A stretch of 14,747 bases of DNA from the NCBI GenBank assembly GCA_002420105.1, contig DIHJ01000014.1, positions 58,043-72,789 of the forward strand. The letters are read 5' to 3'. The stretch comes from Nitrospira sp. UBA5699 (GTDB lineage Bacteria; Nitrospirota; Nitrospiria; Nitrospirales; Nitrospiraceae). A program made the translations under genes and the position numbers. The notes under the pieces were generated by a model. The model did no database searches. It worked only from the letters and a program-made list of their open reading frames with translations, and had not been told where the DNA came from. This document shows positions 13,749 through 14,747 of the stretch, piece by piece. Position 1 is the stretch's first letter. Each line of letters begins with the position of its first letter.

Positions 13749-14369
13749 CTATCCCTTCTTCGACTTTCTGACGACCAGGAGTCCGTTCGCCGCTCCGGGA
13801 ACCGCGCCGCGCACGAACAACAGATTCTCATCCGGTCTGGCCTCGATCACCTTTAAGCGCTGAGTCGTCACCCGCTCCGCCCCCATGTGACCGGGCAGAG
13901 TCTTTCCCTTCCACACGCGGGACGGGAACGAACTCGCGCCGATCGAGCCGGGCGCCCGGTGAAACATCGAACCGTGGGACTCCGGACCGCCCGAATAATG
14001 ATGCCGCCTCACGACGCCCTGAAACCCCTTGCCCTTGGAGACGCCGATGACATCGACCCAGTCGCCCTTTTTAAAGATGTCCGCTTTCACCGTCTGTCCC
14101 ACCGCGACGTCGCCGTCCTTCTTGAACTCCTTCAGCACACGGCTTGCCGGGGCTTCATGCTTCTTCAAATGACCCAACTGCGCTTTGGAGAGCTTGCGGT
14201 CCTTCACGTCTCCGAACGACAGCTGAACCGCCTCGTACCCGTCACGCTCTTTCGTCTTGACCATGACGACGCGGCAGGGGCCGGCCTCGATGACCGTCAC
14301 CGGCGTCAGTCGGGCCTCGTCCAACATCTGCGTCATCCCAAGTTTTTTACCGAGCAACCCGTTCGTCAT
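13749..14369 (-). CDS. rplC: 50S ribosomal protein L3
   Basis: L3 binds near the 3' end of 23S rRNA and is one of the two assembly-initiating proteins of the 50S subunit; its long loop reaches the peptidyl transferase centre. The 206-residue protein starts GLLGKKLGMTQ (4-14), has SKGKGFQGVVRRH (111-123), and the loop SHGSMFHRAPGSIGASSFPS (131-150), followed by RVWKGKTLPGHMG. The start is the ATG at 14367-14369, 30 bases after rpsJ. Nothing unusual is seen. Confidence 0.98.
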   Translation of the reverse strand: MTNGLLGKKLGMTQMLDEARLTPVTVIEAGPCRVVMVKTKERDGYEAVQLSFGDVKDRKLSKAQLGHLKKHEAPASRVLKEFKKDGDVAVGQTVKADIFKKGDWVDVIGVSKGKGFQGVVRRHHYSGGPESHGSMFHRAPGSIGASSFPSRVWKGKTLPGHMGAERVTTQRLKVIEARPDENLLFVRGAVPGAANGLLVVRKSKKG

Positions 14370-14399
14370 AACGACACGTTCCTTATCGAATCACAAAGC

Positions 14400-14711
14400 T
14401 CAGAGCTTGATTTCGACGTCCACGCCGGCCGCCAGATTCAACTTCATCAGCGAATCCATGGTTTCCGGTGTCGGTTCCATGATGTCCATCAACCGCTTGT
14501 GCGTCCTGATCTCAAACTGCTCACGGGCCTTCTTATCCGCATGCGTGGCGCGCTGCACCGTGAATTTTTCGATTCTCGTGGGCAGCGGAATCGGCCCGAC
14601 CACCTTGGCGCCGCTCCTCCGCACCGTTTCCACGATTTCCGCGACGGATTGATCCAACACGCGGTAATCGAACCCCCGCAACCTGATTCTGATTCGTTGA
14701 TCGACCTTCAC
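14400..14711 (-). CDS. rpsJ: 30S ribosomal protein S10 (NusE)
   Basis: S10 is a head protein of the 30S subunit and, as NusE, joins NusB in transcription antitermination and links NusG to the leading ribosome. The 103-residue protein begins MKVDQRIRIRLRGFDYRVLD, has the loop GPIPLPTRIEKFTVQRATHA (39-58) and the diagnostic EQFEIRTHKRLMDIMEPT. The start is GTG at 14709-14711, with GGAG six bases upstream. A perfect palindrome sits directly upstream of this ribosome binding site. It is the first gene visible in the cluster; what precedes it (often tuf in other bacteria) is outside the window. Confidence 0.98.
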   Translation of the reverse strand: MKVDQRIRIRLRGFDYRVLDQSVAEIVETVRRSGAKVVGPIPLPTRIEKFTVQRATHADKKAREQFEIRTHKRLMDIMEPTPETMDSLMKLNLAAGVDVEIKL

Positions 14712-14723
14712 ACGTCTCTCCTA

Positions 14724-14741
14724 CGCTGTCCGCGGACAGCG
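14724..14741 (-). promoter_or_regulatory. Perfect 18-base palindrome just upstream of the rpsJ ribosome binding site
   Basis: CGCTGTCCGCGGACAGCG reads the same on both strands. On the mRNA it can form a seven-base-pair stem (CGCTGTC with GACAGCG) and a CGCG loop, ending two bases before the AGGAG of rpsJ. No U-run follows. It could be an RNA element tuning S10 synthesis, a DNA operator for a dimeric protein, or a processing site; the sequence alone does not decide. Confidence 0.5.
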
Positions 14742-14747
14742 ATCTGC

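Noticed and set aside
1..14747. An embedded novel system, mobile element or CRISPR array
   Set aside because: Every stretch is accounted for by core translation, secretion or transcription genes on one strand, with gaps below about 92 bases; no transposase, phage gene, array or foreign-looking segment is seen.

Overview
The window is one uninterrupted ribosomal-protein super-operon (fused S10, spc and alpha clusters), read entirely on the minus strand from about 14711 down to position 1. Reading in transcription order, I recognise 29 genes: rpsJ, rplC, rplD, rplW, rplB, rpsS, rplV, rpsC, rplP, rpmC, rpsQ, rplN, rplX, rplE, rpsN, rpsH, rplF, rplR, rpsE, rpmD, rplO, secY, adk, map, infA, rpmJ, rpsM, rpsK, rpsD and a 5'-partial stretch of rpoA that runs off the window at position 1. 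That is 30 coding regions counting rpoA. I see no plus-strand gene, mobile element, CRISPR array, RNA gene or rho-independent terminator. No stretch longer than about 90 bases lacks a gene.

Organism: a high-GC free-living bacterium. The order secY-adk-map-infA-rpmJ-rpsM-rpsK-rpsD-rpoA is a common ancestral bacterial arrangement; it differs from Escherichia coli, where adk and map lie elsewhere. S14 is the short zinc form, and S4, L36 and adenylate kinase also carry intact zinc-binding cysteines. Protein style (for example the lysine-rich N-terminal tail on L5) makes me lean towards Nitrospirota or a related high-GC lineage, but this is an impression that needs a database comparison.

Layout: 14747-9883 is the S10 block (S10, L3, L4, L23, L2, S19, L22, S3, L16, L29, and S17 just after). 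9864-4010 is the spc block (S17, L14, L24, L5, S14, S8, L6, L18, S5, L30, L15, SecY). 4003-2338 holds Adk, MetAP and IF-1. 2322-1 is the alpha block (L36, S13, S11, S4, RpoA). Genes are tightly packed. ATGA or longer overlaps join rplD/rplW, rplB/rpsS, rpmD/rplO, rplO/secY and adk/map, which suggests translational coupling. About eight genes start with GTG.

Together the genes supply both ribosomal subunits, the translocon channel SecY that docks on the exit tunnel, the N-terminal methionine trimming enzyme, initiation factor 1, adenylate pool balance and the RNA polymerase alpha subunit. This is core housekeeping DNA. I did not find a new biological system. The observations worth a second look are small: short inverted repeats in a few of the wider gaps (upstream of rpsJ, rpsC, rplN and rpsD), a four-unit heptamer repeat upstream of rpsM, and a long N-terminal tail on L5.
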